DNA from: Mannheimia indoligenes
GTDB lineage: Bacteria; Pseudomonadota; Gammaproteobacteria; Enterobacterales; Pasteurellaceae
Direction of reading: 5' to 3'
Length of the DNA stretch: 64,000 bases
NCBI RefSeq assembly: GCF_036880405.1
Contig: NZ_JBAJJM010000002.1
Span: 93,391-157,390, forward strand
Positions 8,098-16,141 of this stretch are shown piece after piece. The translations under genes were made by a program, and so were the position numbers. A model generated the notes under the pieces. The model was not told the origin of the DNA. It was given only the letters and a program-made list of their open reading frames with translations, and searched no databases. Numbering within the stretch: position 1 is the first letter of the stretch; every line of letters begins with the position of its first letter.

Positions 8098-8187
8098 GGT
8101 GAGATGTCCGAGTGGTTGAAGGAGCACGCCTGGAAAGCGTGTATATGGGAAACTGTATCGAGGGTTCGAATCCCTCTCTCACCGCCA
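8098..8187 (+). tRNA. tRNA-Ser (GGA)
   Basis: 90-nt class II tRNA. Acceptor stem GGTGAGA / TCTCACC, discriminator G and encoded CCA (8185-8187). The anticodon stem CACGC / GCGTG presents GGA, which reads UCC/UCU. The long variable arm and the T-loop GGTTCGAATCC are intact. Confidence 0.97.
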
Positions 8188-8270
8188 TCATAATGAAAGA
8201 TTCCTTACTGTTTTCATAGATATTTCCTTGGTTAAGTAAAAGTAGAAATACTTTTTTATTTTTTTAGGTT

Positions 8271-8302
8271 ATCCCCAAACATTTTTGTTTGGGGATTTTT
8301 TT
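8271..8302 (+). terminator. Intrinsic terminator after tRNA-Ser
   Basis: Stem ATCCCCAAAC / GTTTGGGGAT with a short T-rich loop, followed by seven T. It is 83 bases after the tRNA. Confidence 0.9.
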
Positions 8303-8335
8303 ATTCTTTATTTTTTTATTCTTCAATGTAGAAAT

Positions 8336-8362
8336 AAAAAAGAGATTCCTAAGAATCTCTTT
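8336..8362 (-). terminator. Intrinsic terminator after the NlpE-like gene
   Basis: On the minus strand, AAAGAGATTC / GAATCTCTTT with a 4-base loop is followed by a T-run; it begins 10 bases after the stop codon. Confidence 0.85.
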
Positions 8363-8371
8363 AATCGCATA

Positions 8372-8746
8372 TTAACGAATTTTATTCAATTTATAATTGT
8401 TTGTGCTTTTTACCGTATTACCGTTTGGATCGCAAAGCTCAACATATTGGTCGGAAACTTGGAATGCCAAATTACCGGAAGCGTGTTCTAAACGGATCAC
8501 GTTTGATTTGTTTGCTTCCCAAGTGTATGTGCCGTTATCACGGTAAGAATACTCTTTTTTATCTTTGAAATAGATAGTATCGTATTGATAAGTTCTATCT
8601 GCGTTTAGAGTCAGCTGTGCTTGAATTTTTTCGCAGTCAGCACAAGGAAATACACCTGCATAAGTACCTGTTACGCTTTTTTGTGGTAACAATGAACACG
8701 CACCTAGCATAGTTGCGGTAAATCCAATGAGTGCAATTTTTTTCAT
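8372..8746 (-). CDS. NlpE N-terminal-domain lipoprotein
   Basis: 124 aa. A signal peptide ends in a lipobox (MLGAC, Cys ~17), giving an outer-membrane lipoprotein. The mature part is one NlpE-type small barrel: GTYAGVFPCADCEKIQ with the CxxC motif, then LTLNADRTYQYDTIYF and DNGTYTWE. E. coli NlpE, which signals surface contact and copper or redox stress to CpxA, has a second C-terminal domain (total ~236 aa) that is absent here, so signalling cannot be assumed. It lies 15 bases after dciA on the same strand and may be co-transcribed. Confidence 0.85.
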   Translation of the reverse strand: MKKIALIGFTATMLGACSLLPQKSVTGTYAGVFPCADCEKIQAQLTLNADRTYQYDTIYFKDKKEYSYRDNGTYTWEANKSNVIRLEHASGNLAFQVSDQYVELCDPNGNTVKSTNNYKLNKIR

Positions 8747-8761
8747 ATTCTTTTCCTCTTT

Positions 8762-9067
8762 TTAAATTTTAACGCTCGGATTTACTCTAAATTCAAGCTG
8801 GGTTATTTCAGGTAAATCGGTTTGTATCTGTGCTAACAGAGCAGTTTGTTGTAACAATAAACCTTGCCTCACGGTTGCACTTTGTACATTAATAATGAGT
8901 TGATTATCAACTAAATTTGCCACTCGGTAAAGCCCACGATAAGATTCCGGCAAGATTTTCTGAATTTTTTGGTTTAAATCATTCACAAAATTTGCCTTTT
9001 CGACAATTCGACTTAAAGTGGAGTTCTGTAAAATTTCGTTAATCTTTTTAGGTGCTGAATTTTTCAT
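8762..9067 (-). CDS. dciA: DciA-type (DUF721) replicative helicase operator protein
   Basis: 101 aa DUF721 protein. DciA loads or operates the replicative helicase DnaB in bacteria without DnaC. The N-terminal KH-like part is visible (VNDLNQKIQKILPESYRGLYRVANLVDNQLIINVQSATVRQGLLLQ). It is short compared with many DciA proteins and lacks a long disordered C-terminus. Its place, divergent from secM-secA, is the typical location of this gene in gammaproteobacteria and supports the call. Confidence 0.85.
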   Translation of the reverse strand: MKNSAPKKINEILQNSTLSRIVEKANFVNDLNQKIQKILPESYRGLYRVANLVDNQLIINVQSATVRQGLLLQQTALLAQIQTDLPEITQLEFRVNPSVKI

Positions 9068-9125
9068 CTATTATTTACTTTATCTCTATTTTTATACTTG
9101 ATTTTACGTTACTTGACCCAATTAT

Positions 9126-9156
9126 TTGATAACTCTGATTAAATTTAGCGTATAAT
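9126..9156 (+). promoter_or_regulatory. Likely promoter of secM-secA
   Basis: A perfect -10 box TATAAT (9151-9156) preceded by TTGATA (9126-9131). The spacing of 19 bases is long, so the -35 assignment is uncertain. It lies 30 bases before the secM ATG. Confidence 0.5.
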
Positions 9157-9185
9157 CACTTAAATTTTTATTTAATCTTAACTTA

Positions 9186-9506
9186 ATGAGCTTATTTTTT
9201 AAACACTTTCATAAAACGCCTTTTTGGTCGCAACTTTTTTTCGGAATGGTTGCGATGCTTGCGTTACCTGAAATTCAGGCGGTTAATCCAAATGAAAGTG
9301 AGCAAGAAGCAGTTATCAATCAATCTTTTCTTCAGTATGCTCAAGCTACGAATGAGCTAGAGCAACAATCACTTTTTATCGCAGAATTGAACCACAATAT
9401 TGTGGAAATTAAACCACAAGCGGTCAATTTTTGCGAATTTTTTACTAAATCTTACCGCTTGGATAAACAAAATATTTATCCAATTCGAGCAGGACCTTAC
9501 GCCTAA
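9186..9506 (+). CDS. secM: SecM-like secretion monitor with divergent arrest motif
   Basis: 106 aa, just before secA with a 57-base gap. SecM stalls its own ribosome through a C-terminal arrest peptide when export is slow, which exposes the secA start site. The N-terminal part is a signal sequence (about residues 12-32, WSQLFFGMVAMLALPEIQA). The C-terminus reads QNIYPIRAGPYA: the core IRAGP (100-104) is kept, but the E. coli upstream residues (FxxxxWIxxxxG) are not. Divergent arrest motifs of this kind have been described in related bacteria. An inverted USS pair encodes residues ~77-92. It is shorter than E. coli SecM (170 aa). Confidence 0.85.
   Translation: MSLFFKHFHKTPFWSQLFFGMVAMLALPEIQAVNPNESEQEAVINQSFLQYAQATNELEQQSLFIAELNHNIVEIKPQAVNFCEFFTKSYRLDKQNIYPIRAGPYA
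9416..9462. repeat. Inverted USS pair inside secM
   Basis: ACAAGCGGT (9416-9424) and ACCGCTTGG (9454-9462, 8 of 9 bases) can fold in the mRNA just before the arrest codons. In E. coli, a stem-loop in this region hides the secA ribosome binding site; here the loop lies about 100 bases upstream of the secA ATG. Confidence 0.6.
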
Positions 9507-9563
9507 CTATAAATTTCATTTTAAAATCAATTAATTAACAATATTTATATTTAGGAAAATACA

Positions 9564-12278
9564 ATGATTTCAAAATTACTTACCTCTATTTTTGGCTCAA
9601 GCAATGACCGTACGCTAAAACGTTTAAGAAAACGAGTGGTGCAAATTAATAAACTTGAGCCGACATTTGAACAGCTATCTGACGAAGAATTAAAAGCCAA
9701 AACGGCTGAATTTAGACTCCGTTTAGCAGATGGGGCAACCTTAGACAGTTTATTGCCTGAAGCCTTTGCAACGGTTCGAGAAGCGAGTAAACGTGTGTTA
9801 GGTATGCGTCCGTTTGATGTACAGCTTATTGGCGGTATGGTTTTAACCGGGCGTAATATTGCCGAAATGCGTACTGGTGAAGGGAAAACATTAACTGCAA
9901 CTCTGCCTTGCTATTTAAATGCTTTAACCGGTAAAGGGGTTCACGTTGTAACCGTAAATGATTACCTTGCTCGCCGTGATGCGGAAACTAACCGTCCATT
10001 ATTTGAATTTTTAGGCTTAACCGTAGGCGTGAACATTCCTGGTTTACCGCCGGAGGTTAAACGTGCGGCATACCAAGCAGATATTACTTATTCAACCAAT
10101 AGTGAATTAGGTTTTGACTACTTGCGTGATAATTTAGCTCACGATAGAAATGAACGTTTTCAACGTGAATTACATTACGCATTAGTGGATGAGGTGGACT
10201 CTATCTTAATTGATGAAGCTCGTACGCCATTAATTATTTCAGGACCAGCGGAAGATGCGACTCAAATTTATCAAGCAGTAGATCAAATTATTCCGCATTT
10301 GATCGCACAAGATAAAGAAGATACCGAAGAATACACAGGCGAGGGTGATTTTACCCTAGATCTGAAAAATAAACAGGCTCATTTAACTGAGCGTGGTATG
10401 GTGAAAGTAGAGGATTTCCTTACTCAAATGGGCTTGATGGAAGAAGGGGAGAGCTTATATCACCCGGCTCGTATTTCGCTTTTACATCACGTTAGTGCGG
10501 CGTTGCGTGCTCATAAATTGTTTGAACGCAACGTGGACTACATTGTAAAAGATGGCGAGATTGTCATCATTGACGAGCACACAGGGCGAACAATGGCAGG
10601 TCGTCGCTGGTCTGATGGTCTACATCAAGCGATTGAAGCAAAAGAGCGTGTGAATATTCAAGGCGAAAACCAAACCGTTGCTTCTATTACTTACCAAAAC
10701 TATTTCCGTCTATACGAAAAATTAGCAGGTATGACAGGTACAGCAGATACCGAAGCTTTTGAATTCCAACAAATTTACGGCTTAAATACCGTTGTTGTGC
10801 CAACAAACAGACCGGTTATCCGTGTAGATCGCACTGACTTAATGTTCAAAAGTGAAGCAGAAAAATTTGCGGCGATTATTACTGAAATTAAAGATTGTAT
10901 GGAACGCCAGCAACCTGTGTTAGTGGGGACAGCATCGGTGGAAAAATCGGAGTTATTATCGGCAGAATTAACTAAAGCGGGTATTCCTCACAACGTATTA
11001 AATGCAAAATTCCACGCCCAAGAAGCAGAAATTGTGGCAGAAGCAGGTGCACCGGGTGCAGTAACTATTGCAACGAATATGGCTGGTCGCGGTACCGATA
11101 TCGTGCTTGGCGGTAACTGGAGAATGGAAATTGCCAAACTTGAAAACCCAACTCAAGAACAAATTGATGAAATTAAATCAGCGTGGCAAGAGCGTTACAA
11201 CACGGTAATGCAAGCAGGTGGTTTGCACATTATTGGTACAGAACGCCACGAGTCTCGCCGTATTGACAACCAGCTGCGTGGTCGTTCCGGTCGTCAAGGC
11301 GACCCGGGTTCATCACGTTTCTACTTATCATTAGATGACTCGTTGATGCGAATTTACCTCAATGAAGGTAAATTGAATATGATGCGTAAAGCCTTTACTG
11401 AAGAAGGCGAAGCGATGGAATCGAAACTTCTTACCAAAGTGATTGCTTCGGCTCAAGCAAAAGTGGAGGCTCATAACTTTGATGGTCGTAAAAACCTATT
11501 GCAATATGATGATGTAGCGAACGAACAGCGTAAAGTGATTTACGAACAACGTAACCATTTATTAGACACAGACGATATTTCTTCAATGATTGAAACTATT
11601 CGCCAAGATGTATTTGATAGCACCATCAGTGAGTACATTCCGCCTCAATCTATTGAAGAAATGTGGGACGTACCGGGCTTGGAAGAGCGTTTACGCCGAG
11701 AGTTTGGCTTAGACTTACCAATTTCTCACTGGTTAGAAACCGAAAAAGATCTACACGAAGAAACCTTGCGTGAGCGTATTCTCAATATCGCTATTGAAGA
11801 ATATAAAGCGAAAGAAGAGAAAGTTGGTGCTGAAGTAATGCGTAATTTTGAAAAAGGTGTAATGCTACAAAATCTTGATGAATTATGGAAAGAGCATCTT
11901 TCTTCTATGGACTACTTACGCAAAGGCATTCACTTGCGTGGCTATGCTCAGAAAGATCCGAAGCAAGAGTACAAAAAAGAGTCTTTTGCAATGTTTACCA
12001 ATATGCTTAACACCTTAAAATTAAATGTGATTAGCATTTTAAGCCGTATTCAAGTGCGTAGCCAAGAAGAGGTGGAAGAGGCTCAACGTTTGCAAGCAGA
12101 AATGGAAGCTAAAGCGGCGGAGCAATCACCAATCGATGAGCCAGCACAGCAAGTTGATCTTGAAAGTTTAAGTGATGAAGAGTTAGCAAACTTAAACATT
12201 GGTCGTAATGATCCTTGCCCTTGTGGTTCAGGCAAAAAATATAAACATTGTCACGGCAATAAAGCGAGATACGCATAA
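9564..12278 (+). CDS. secA: Preprotein translocase ATPase SecA
   Basis: 904 aa, full length. SecA drives preproteins through SecYEG. Visible domains: NBD1 with Walker A MRTGEGKT (residue ~102) and DEVDSILIDEARTPLIISG; the preprotein cross-linking domain (~225-370); NBD2 with ATNMAGRGTDIVLGG and the arginine finger region RGRSGRQGDPG; the helical scaffold and wing; and the C-terminal zinc/SecB-binding tail CPCGSGKKYKHCHG. AGGAAAATAC precedes the ATG. Expression is probably controlled through secM immediately upstream. Followed by mutT, with a USS-pair hairpin between. Confidence 0.99.
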   Translation: MISKLLTSIFGSSNDRTLKRLRKRVVQINKLEPTFEQLSDEELKAKTAEFRLRLADGATLDSLLPEAFATVREASKRVLGMRPFDVQLIGGMVLTGRNIAEMRTGEGKTLTATLPCYLNALTGKGVHVVTVNDYLARRDAETNRPLFEFLGLTVGVNIPGLPPEVKRAAYQADITYSTNSELGFDYLRDNLAHDRNERFQRELHYALVDEVDSILIDEARTPLIISGPAEDATQIYQAVDQIIPHLIAQDKEDTEEYTGEGDFTLDLKNKQAHLTERGMVKVEDFLTQMGLMEEGESLYHPARISLLHHVSAALRAHKLFERNVDYIVKDGEIVIIDEHTGRTMAGRRWSDGLHQAIEAKERVNIQGENQTVASITYQNYFRLYEKLAGMTGTADTEAFEFQQIYGLNTVVVPTNRPVIRVDRTDLMFKSEAEKFAAIITEIKDCMERQQPVLVGTASVEKSELLSAELTKAGIPHNVLNAKFHAQEAEIVAEAGAPGAVTIATNMAGRGTDIVLGGNWRMEIAKLENPTQEQIDEIKSAWQERYNTVMQAGGLHIIGTERHESRRIDNQLRGRSGRQGDPGSSRFYLSLDDSLMRIYLNEGKLNMMRKAFTEEGEAMESKLLTKVIASAQAKVEAHNFDGRKNLLQYDDVANEQRKVIYEQRNHLLDTDDISSMIETIRQDVFDSTISEYIPPQSIEEMWDVPGLEERLRREFGLDLPISHWLETEKDLHEETLRERILNIAIEEYKAKEEKVGAEVMRNFEKGVMLQNLDELWKEHLSSMDYLRKGIHLRGYAQKDPKQEYKKESFAMFTNMLNTLKLNVISILSRIQVRSQEEVEEAQRLQAEMEAKAAEQSPIDEPAQQVDLESLSDEELANLNIGRNDPCPCGSGKKYKHCHGNKARYA

Positions 12279-12282
12279 TGAT

Positions 12283-12340
12283 ACAAGCGGTTATTTTTAG
12301 ACAGAAATTTGCAAATTATCGTCTAAATCTGACCGCTTGA
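12283..12340. terminator. Inverted USS pair between secA and mutT
   Basis: ACAAGCGGT (12283-12291) and ACCGCTTGA (12332-12340), with inner complementary stretches TTTAGAC / GTCTAAA, form a long stem just after the secA stop. It has no strong T-run, so it may give partial termination or protect mRNA ends. Confidence 0.5.
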
Positions 12341-12366
12341 GTTTATAGAAAGAGTAGAGGAAATCT

Positions 12367-12777
12367 ATGTCAAAACCGATTATTCAAGTATCAGCCGGTA
12401 TTATCCGCAACGAATTTGGGCAAATTTATTTGACTCAACGCTTAGAAGGGCAAGACTTCGCTCAATCATTAGAATTTCCGGGCGGTAAGGTTGATGCCAG
12501 TGAGACCCCTGAAGAAGCCCTTAAACGTGAGCTAGAAGAAGAAATCGGTATTCAAGTGCTAAGTGCTTTTCCCTATGAAAGTTTCAGCTTTGAATATCCA
12601 AACAAGATTATTGAATTTTTCTTCTACTTAGTGGAAGAATGGGTAAATGAACCCTTTGGTCGAGAAGGGCAAGAGGGCTTTTGGATCGCACAATCTGATT
12701 TAGATGAAGGGGCTTTCCCACCGGCTAATGCACAATTGATTAAACGTCTAAAAGCAGAAATAGAAAATCAAGAATAG
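12367..12777 (+). CDS. mutT: 8-oxo-dGTP diphosphatase MutT
   Basis: 136 aa Nudix hydrolase that removes oxidised dGTP from the nucleotide pool and so prevents A-C mutations. The Nudix box (G-x5-E-x7-REUxEExGU) is complete around residues 39-61: GGKVDASETPEEALKRELEEE. The N-terminus (VSAGIIRNEFGQIYLTQR) matches MutT proteins. It follows secA as in many gammaproteobacteria. GAGTAGAGGAAATCT provides the ribosome binding site. Confidence 0.95.
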   Translation: MSKPIIQVSAGIIRNEFGQIYLTQRLEGQDFAQSLEFPGGKVDASETPEEALKRELEEEIGIQVLSAFPYESFSFEYPNKIIEFFFYLVEEWVNEPFGREGQEGFWIAQSDLDEGAFPPANAQLIKRLKAEIENQE

Positions 12778-12808
12778 TAGTTGTTTAATCTGCTATTCTT
12801 TCTTTTAA
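12771..12808 (+). terminator. Terminator overlapping the mutT stop
   Basis: Stem AGAATAGTAG / CTGCTATTCT (one wobble pair) with a T-rich tail; the left arm includes the mutT stop codon. Confidence 0.75.
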
Positions 12809-12917
12809 AGAAATAATCTTTTTTCATAACGCACATTTATTCCTTATCTTTATTTGGATAGAATAAAAGTTCCTTAACTAAAATTTAACAAATCGACAAT
12901 TAAAGCGAGGAAATTTT

Positions 12918-13478
12918 ATGAAAAAAATCGTTATGTTAGTAGCTGCTATTGCTGCTGTATCTGCAAATGCGGCAACTTATAAAATTGACCCATATCACGC
13001 AAATGCAAGATTTAGTATTGACCACTTTGGGACAAGTAGCAACGTGGGCGGTTTCTACAATTTAACAGGTGAATTACAGCTTGATGTAGAAAAAAGTACC
13101 GGCTCAATTGATGTAACTATTCCGGTAAGCAGTTTACAAGCAAGTAGCCAAGATTTTACCAATCACTTAAAATCGGCTGATTTATTCCACGTTGAAAAAT
13201 TCCCTGAAATGCGTTTTGTTTCAACCAAATTCCATTTTGCCGATAAAAAAGTAACGGAAGTAGAAGGTAATTTAACCTTATTAGGCAAAACTCATCCGGT
13301 AACCTTAAAAGCGACAAAATTCAACTGCTATCAAAGCCCAATGTTAAAAGCTGAAGTATGTGGCGGCGATTTCGTAACGACTATCGACAGAAGCCAATGG
13401 GGTATGAACTACCTTGTTGATGTAGGTATGACAAAAGACGTTGAAATTGCAATTCAAATTGAAGCAGCGAAGCAGTAA
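12918..13478 (+). CDS. yceI: YceI family periplasmic protein
   Basis: 186 aa. Signal peptide MKKIVMLVAAIAAVSANA, so the mature product is periplasmic. It forms the lipocalin-like YceI barrel, which binds isoprenoid-type lipids such as polyprenyl quinones in characterised members: TYKIDPYHANARFSIDHFG, the LQASSQDFTNHLKSADLFHVEKFPEM stretch, and DRSQWGMNYLVD near the end. Two Cys (in FNCYQ and EVCGGD) could form a disulfide. Monocistronic, with a RBS AGCGAGGAA and its own terminator. Confidence 0.93.
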   Translation: MKKIVMLVAAIAAVSANAATYKIDPYHANARFSIDHFGTSSNVGGFYNLTGELQLDVEKSTGSIDVTIPVSSLQASSQDFTNHLKSADLFHVEKFPEMRFVSTKFHFADKKVTEVEGNLTLLGKTHPVTLKATKFNCYQSPMLKAEVCGGDFVTTIDRSQWGMNYLVDVGMTKDVEIAIQIEAAKQ

Positions 13479-13488
13479 TTATTAAGCG

Positions 13489-13516
13489 AATCCGCACTTA
13501 TGTGCGGATTTTTTTA
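13489..13516 (+). terminator. Intrinsic terminator after yceI
   Basis: AATCCGCAC / GTGCGGATT with a TTAT loop followed by a T-run. Confidence 0.92.
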
Positions 13517-13553
13517 TGGTTTTCGTTCTCTTTATTTGACTGAAATTCCACCA

Positions 13554-13598
13554 CCAAGCGGTGAAGTTTGCAAAATTTTTTACAAATTTCACCGCTTG
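13554..13598. repeat. Inverted USS pair upstream of groES
   Basis: CAAGCGGTGAA and TTCACCGCTTG flank an AT-rich centre; the stem extends through GTTTG / CAAAT. It sits directly before the heat-shock-type promoter of groES. Confidence 0.65.
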
Positions 13599-13600
13599 CC

Positions 13601-13628
13601 CTTGAAAGTATGAAATCCGCCTTTATAT
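13601..13628 (+). promoter_or_regulatory. Likely sigma-32 heat-shock promoter of groES-groL
   Basis: CTTGAAA at 13601-13607 matches the sigma-32 -35 box exactly. The region 12-13 bases downstream (CCTTTATAT) fits the -10 box CCCCATNT only partly. It lies about 62-89 bases before groES. Confidence 0.6.
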
Positions 13629-13689
13629 TGTTAGACGTTACGCTTTTTGCGTAGAATTATCAATCATCAATTTATAAGAGGAACAGAAT

Positions 13690-13980
13690 ATGGCACTTCG
13701 TCCATTACACGATAAAGTTATTTTAAAACGTGAAGAAGTTGAAACAAAATCGGCAGGTGGTATTGTTTTAACCGGTTCGGCAGCAACAAAATCAACCCGT
13801 GGTAAAGTAATTGCAGTAGGTACAGGTCGAATTTTAGAGAACGGTTCGGTTCAACCCTTAGCGGTTAAAGTAGGTGATGTCGTTATCTTCAATGAAGGCT
13901 ACGGCGTGAAAACCGAGAAAATTGATGGCGAAGAAGTGTTAATTTTAGCAGAACACGATATTTTAGCGATTGTAGAATAA
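13690..13980 (+). CDS. groES: Co-chaperonin GroES
   Basis: 96 aa, standard length. A heptameric cap of the GroEL folding chamber. Family features: RPLHDKVILKREE at the N-terminus, the mobile loop TKSAGGIVLTGSAATKS (residues ~20-36) that docks on GroEL, and the roof loop. AAGAGGAACAGAAT precedes the ATG. Operon with groL 59 bases downstream; transcription probably starts at the heat-shock promoter at 13601. Confidence 0.99.
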   Translation: MALRPLHDKVILKREEVETKSAGGIVLTGSAATKSTRGKVIAVGTGRILENGSVQPLAVKVGDVVIFNEGYGVKTEKIDGEEVLILAEHDILAIVE

Positions 13981-13991
13981 ATTAATTGTAA

Positions 13992-14018
13992 TGTAGGAGT
14001 GTATTACATACGCCTACA
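13992..14018 (+). other. Hairpin between groES and groL
   Basis: TGTAGG and CCTACA form the base of a stem that continues through TGTAT / ATACG (one wobble) with an AG bulge. No T-run follows. A role in mRNA processing or stability is possible; none is proven. Confidence 0.5.
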
Positions 14019-14039
14019 CACATCAAAAAGGAAAAGAAA

Positions 14040-15680
14040 ATGGCAGCAAAAGACGTTAAATTTGGTAATGATGCACGCGTAAAAATGTTAAAAGGCGTGA
14101 ATATTTTAGCTGATGCAGTAAAAGTAACTTTAGGTCCGAAAGGTCGTAATGTGGTATTGGACCGTGCATACGGTGCTCCAACGATTACTAAAGATGGTGT
14201 ATCGGTTGCTCGTGAAATCGAATTAGAAGATAAATTTGAAAATATGGGTGCTCAAATGGTGAAAGAGGTTGCCTCTAAAGCCAATGATGCCGCCGGTGAT
14301 GGTACAACAACTGCAACGGTATTAGCTCAAGCGATCGTAAATGAAGGCTTGAAAGCGGTTGCAGCCGGTATGAACCCAATGGATTTAAAACGTGGTATCG
14401 ATAAAGCAGTTGCCGCAGTTGTTGAAGAATTAAAAGTGATTTCAAAACCGTGTGAAACTTCCAAAGAGATCGAGCAAGTTGGGACAATTTCAGCAAACTC
14501 AGATGAAACCGTCGGTAAATTAATTGCTCAAGCGATGGAAAAAGTGGGCAAAGAGGGCGTAATTACTGTTGAAGACGGCACAGGTTTAGAAGATGCGTTA
14601 GATGTGGTTGAAGGTATGCAGTTTGATCGCGGCTACTTATCACCATATTTCATCAATAAACCTGAAGCTGGCACAGTAGAGTTGGAGAATCCGTACATTC
14701 TTTTAGTGGATAAAAAAGTCTCTAACATTCGTGAATTATTACCGGTGTTGGAAGGTGTGGCGAAAGCGGGCAAACCGTTAGTGATTATTGCAGAAGACAT
14801 CGAAGGCGAAGCATTAGCAACGCTTGTTGTGAACACAATGCGTGGTATTGTAAAAGTAGCTGCAGTGAAAGCACCAGGATTTGGCGATCGCCGTAAAGCG
14901 ATGTTACAAGATATTGCTATCTTAACTGCGGGTACCGTGATTTCTGAAGAGATCGGTATGGAACTTGAAAAAGCGACATTAGAAGAGTTAGGTCAAGCAA
15001 AACGTGTGGTTATCTCAAAAGATAACACCACGATTATTGACGGCATTGGTGATGAAACACAAATTAAAGGTCGTGTAGCACAAATTCGTCAACAAATTGA
15101 AGATTCGACTTCAGACTACGACAAAGAAAAACTGCAAGAACGTGTAGCAAAATTAGCCGGCGGTGTGGCAGTTATCAAAGTTGGTGCGGCAACAGAAGTA
15201 GCGATGAAAGAGAAGAAAGACCGTGTTGATGATGCCTTACACGCTACCCGTGCCGCAGTGGAAGAAGGTATCGTTCCGGGAGGTGGTGTAGCTTTAGTGC
15301 GTGCAGCAAGCAAAGTAGCAGCAACCTTAAAAGGCGACAATGAGGAACAAAATGTGGGTATCAAACTTGCCCTTCGTGCGATGGAAGCACCTTTACGCCA
15401 AATCGTAGCAAATGCCGGTGAAGAGTCTTCAGTAGTCGCTCGCAACGTGAAAGATGGTTCGGGTAACTATGGTTATAATGCAGGTACAGAGCAGTATGGC
15501 GATATGTTAGAAATGGGTATTTTAGATCCAACTAAAGTAACCCGTTCAGCATTACAATTTGCAGCTTCTATTGCAGGTTTAATGATCACGACAGAATGTA
15601 TGATCACAGACTTACCAAAAGAAGAAAAATTAGATCCAGCCGCAATGGGCGGTATGGGTGGAATGGGCGGAATGATGTAA
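14040..15680 (+). CDS. groL: Chaperonin GroEL
   Basis: 546 aa, the full-size 60-kDa chaperonin that folds proteins in its double-ring chamber. Visible: the nucleotide-binding motif DGTTTATVLA in the equatorial domain (~residue 87), the apical domain (about 191-375), and the C-terminal GGM tail (GGMGGMGGMM). AAAAAGGAAAAGAAA gives the ribosome binding site. Second gene of the groE operon, followed by a strong terminator. Confidence 0.99.
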   Translation: MAAKDVKFGNDARVKMLKGVNILADAVKVTLGPKGRNVVLDRAYGAPTITKDGVSVAREIELEDKFENMGAQMVKEVASKANDAAGDGTTTATVLAQAIVNEGLKAVAAGMNPMDLKRGIDKAVAAVVEELKVISKPCETSKEIEQVGTISANSDETVGKLIAQAMEKVGKEGVITVEDGTGLEDALDVVEGMQFDRGYLSPYFINKPEAGTVELENPYILLVDKKVSNIRELLPVLEGVAKAGKPLVIIAEDIEGEALATLVVNTMRGIVKVAAVKAPGFGDRRKAMLQDIAILTAGTVISEEIGMELEKATLEELGQAKRVVISKDNTTIIDGIGDETQIKGRVAQIRQQIEDSTSDYDKEKLQERVAKLAGGVAVIKVGAATEVAMKEKKDRVDDALHATRAAVEEGIVPGGGVALVRAASKVAATLKGDNEEQNVGIKLALRAMEAPLRQIVANAGEESSVVARNVKDGSGNYGYNAGTEQYGDMLEMGILDPTKVTRSALQFAASIAGLMITTECMITDLPKEEKLDPAAMGGMGGMGGMM

Positions 15681-15699
15681 TCGTTTGTTCTTAATAAAT

Positions 15700-15735
15700 A
15701 AAAGCTACTGAAAAACTCAGTAGCTTTTATTTTAT
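15700..15735 (+). terminator. Intrinsic terminator after groL
   Basis: AAAAGCTACTGA / TCAGTAGCTTTT with a short loop and a T-rich tail. Confidence 0.92.
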
Positions 15736-15782
15736 TTATTAGAAGAACTGCAAGCGGTCATTTTTGTAGAAAAGTTTGCAAT

Positions 15783-15813
15783 AAAAAGCCAAGCTATTCT
15801 AGCTTGGCTTTTT
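15783..15813 (-). terminator. Bidirectional terminator after the small secreted-protein gene
   Basis: AAAAAGCCAAGCTA / TAGCTTGGCTTTTT with a 3-base loop, directly after the stop codon of the minus-strand gene. Confidence 0.92.
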
Positions 15814-15814
15814 C

Positions 15815-16141
15815 TTATTGATGTTTTTGCCTTAGGTTATTTAATGCGGTTAAACCTTTTTCACAACTTTTTTGTTGTAGAACAGTATCCATTTTAAGGA
15901 TCTGTTGCTTTGTTGAAGAAAGTTTATTTTTCATTTTAACCAATTGAGTATGAGTACCCGGCTGTTTTTCTGCATCAGAAACTAATTTATTTGCGGTGTT
16001 AAACATTTTCTCACATTCAGTTGGTAATGTTTTACTTAAAGTAGGTTTTGCAACTGTAAGTGATGAAGTTTTCACATTCGCAATTGCAGTAGCTGAAACC
16101 AGTACTGCACAAAGTGTAACTCCTAAAATTCTTTTAAGCAT
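15815..16141 (-). CDS. Small exported protein, unknown (DUF5339-like?)
   Basis: 108 aa from the ATG at 16141, chosen because GGAGA lies 6 bases upstream and the product then begins with a clean signal peptide (MLKRILGVTLCAVLVSATAIA). The frame could extend to 16156. The mature part is about 85 aa, polar and helical, with two Cys (ECEKMF and SCEKG) about 50 residues apart that could form a disulfide. It resembles small periplasmic proteins common in Pasteurellaceae, tentatively DUF5339; function unknown. Monocistronic. Confidence 0.75.
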   Translation of the reverse strand: MLKRILGVTLCAVLVSATAIANVKTSSLTVAKPTLSKTLPTECEKMFNTANKLVSDAEKQPGTHTQLVKMKNKLSSTKQQILKMDTVLQQKSCEKGLTALNNLRQKHQ

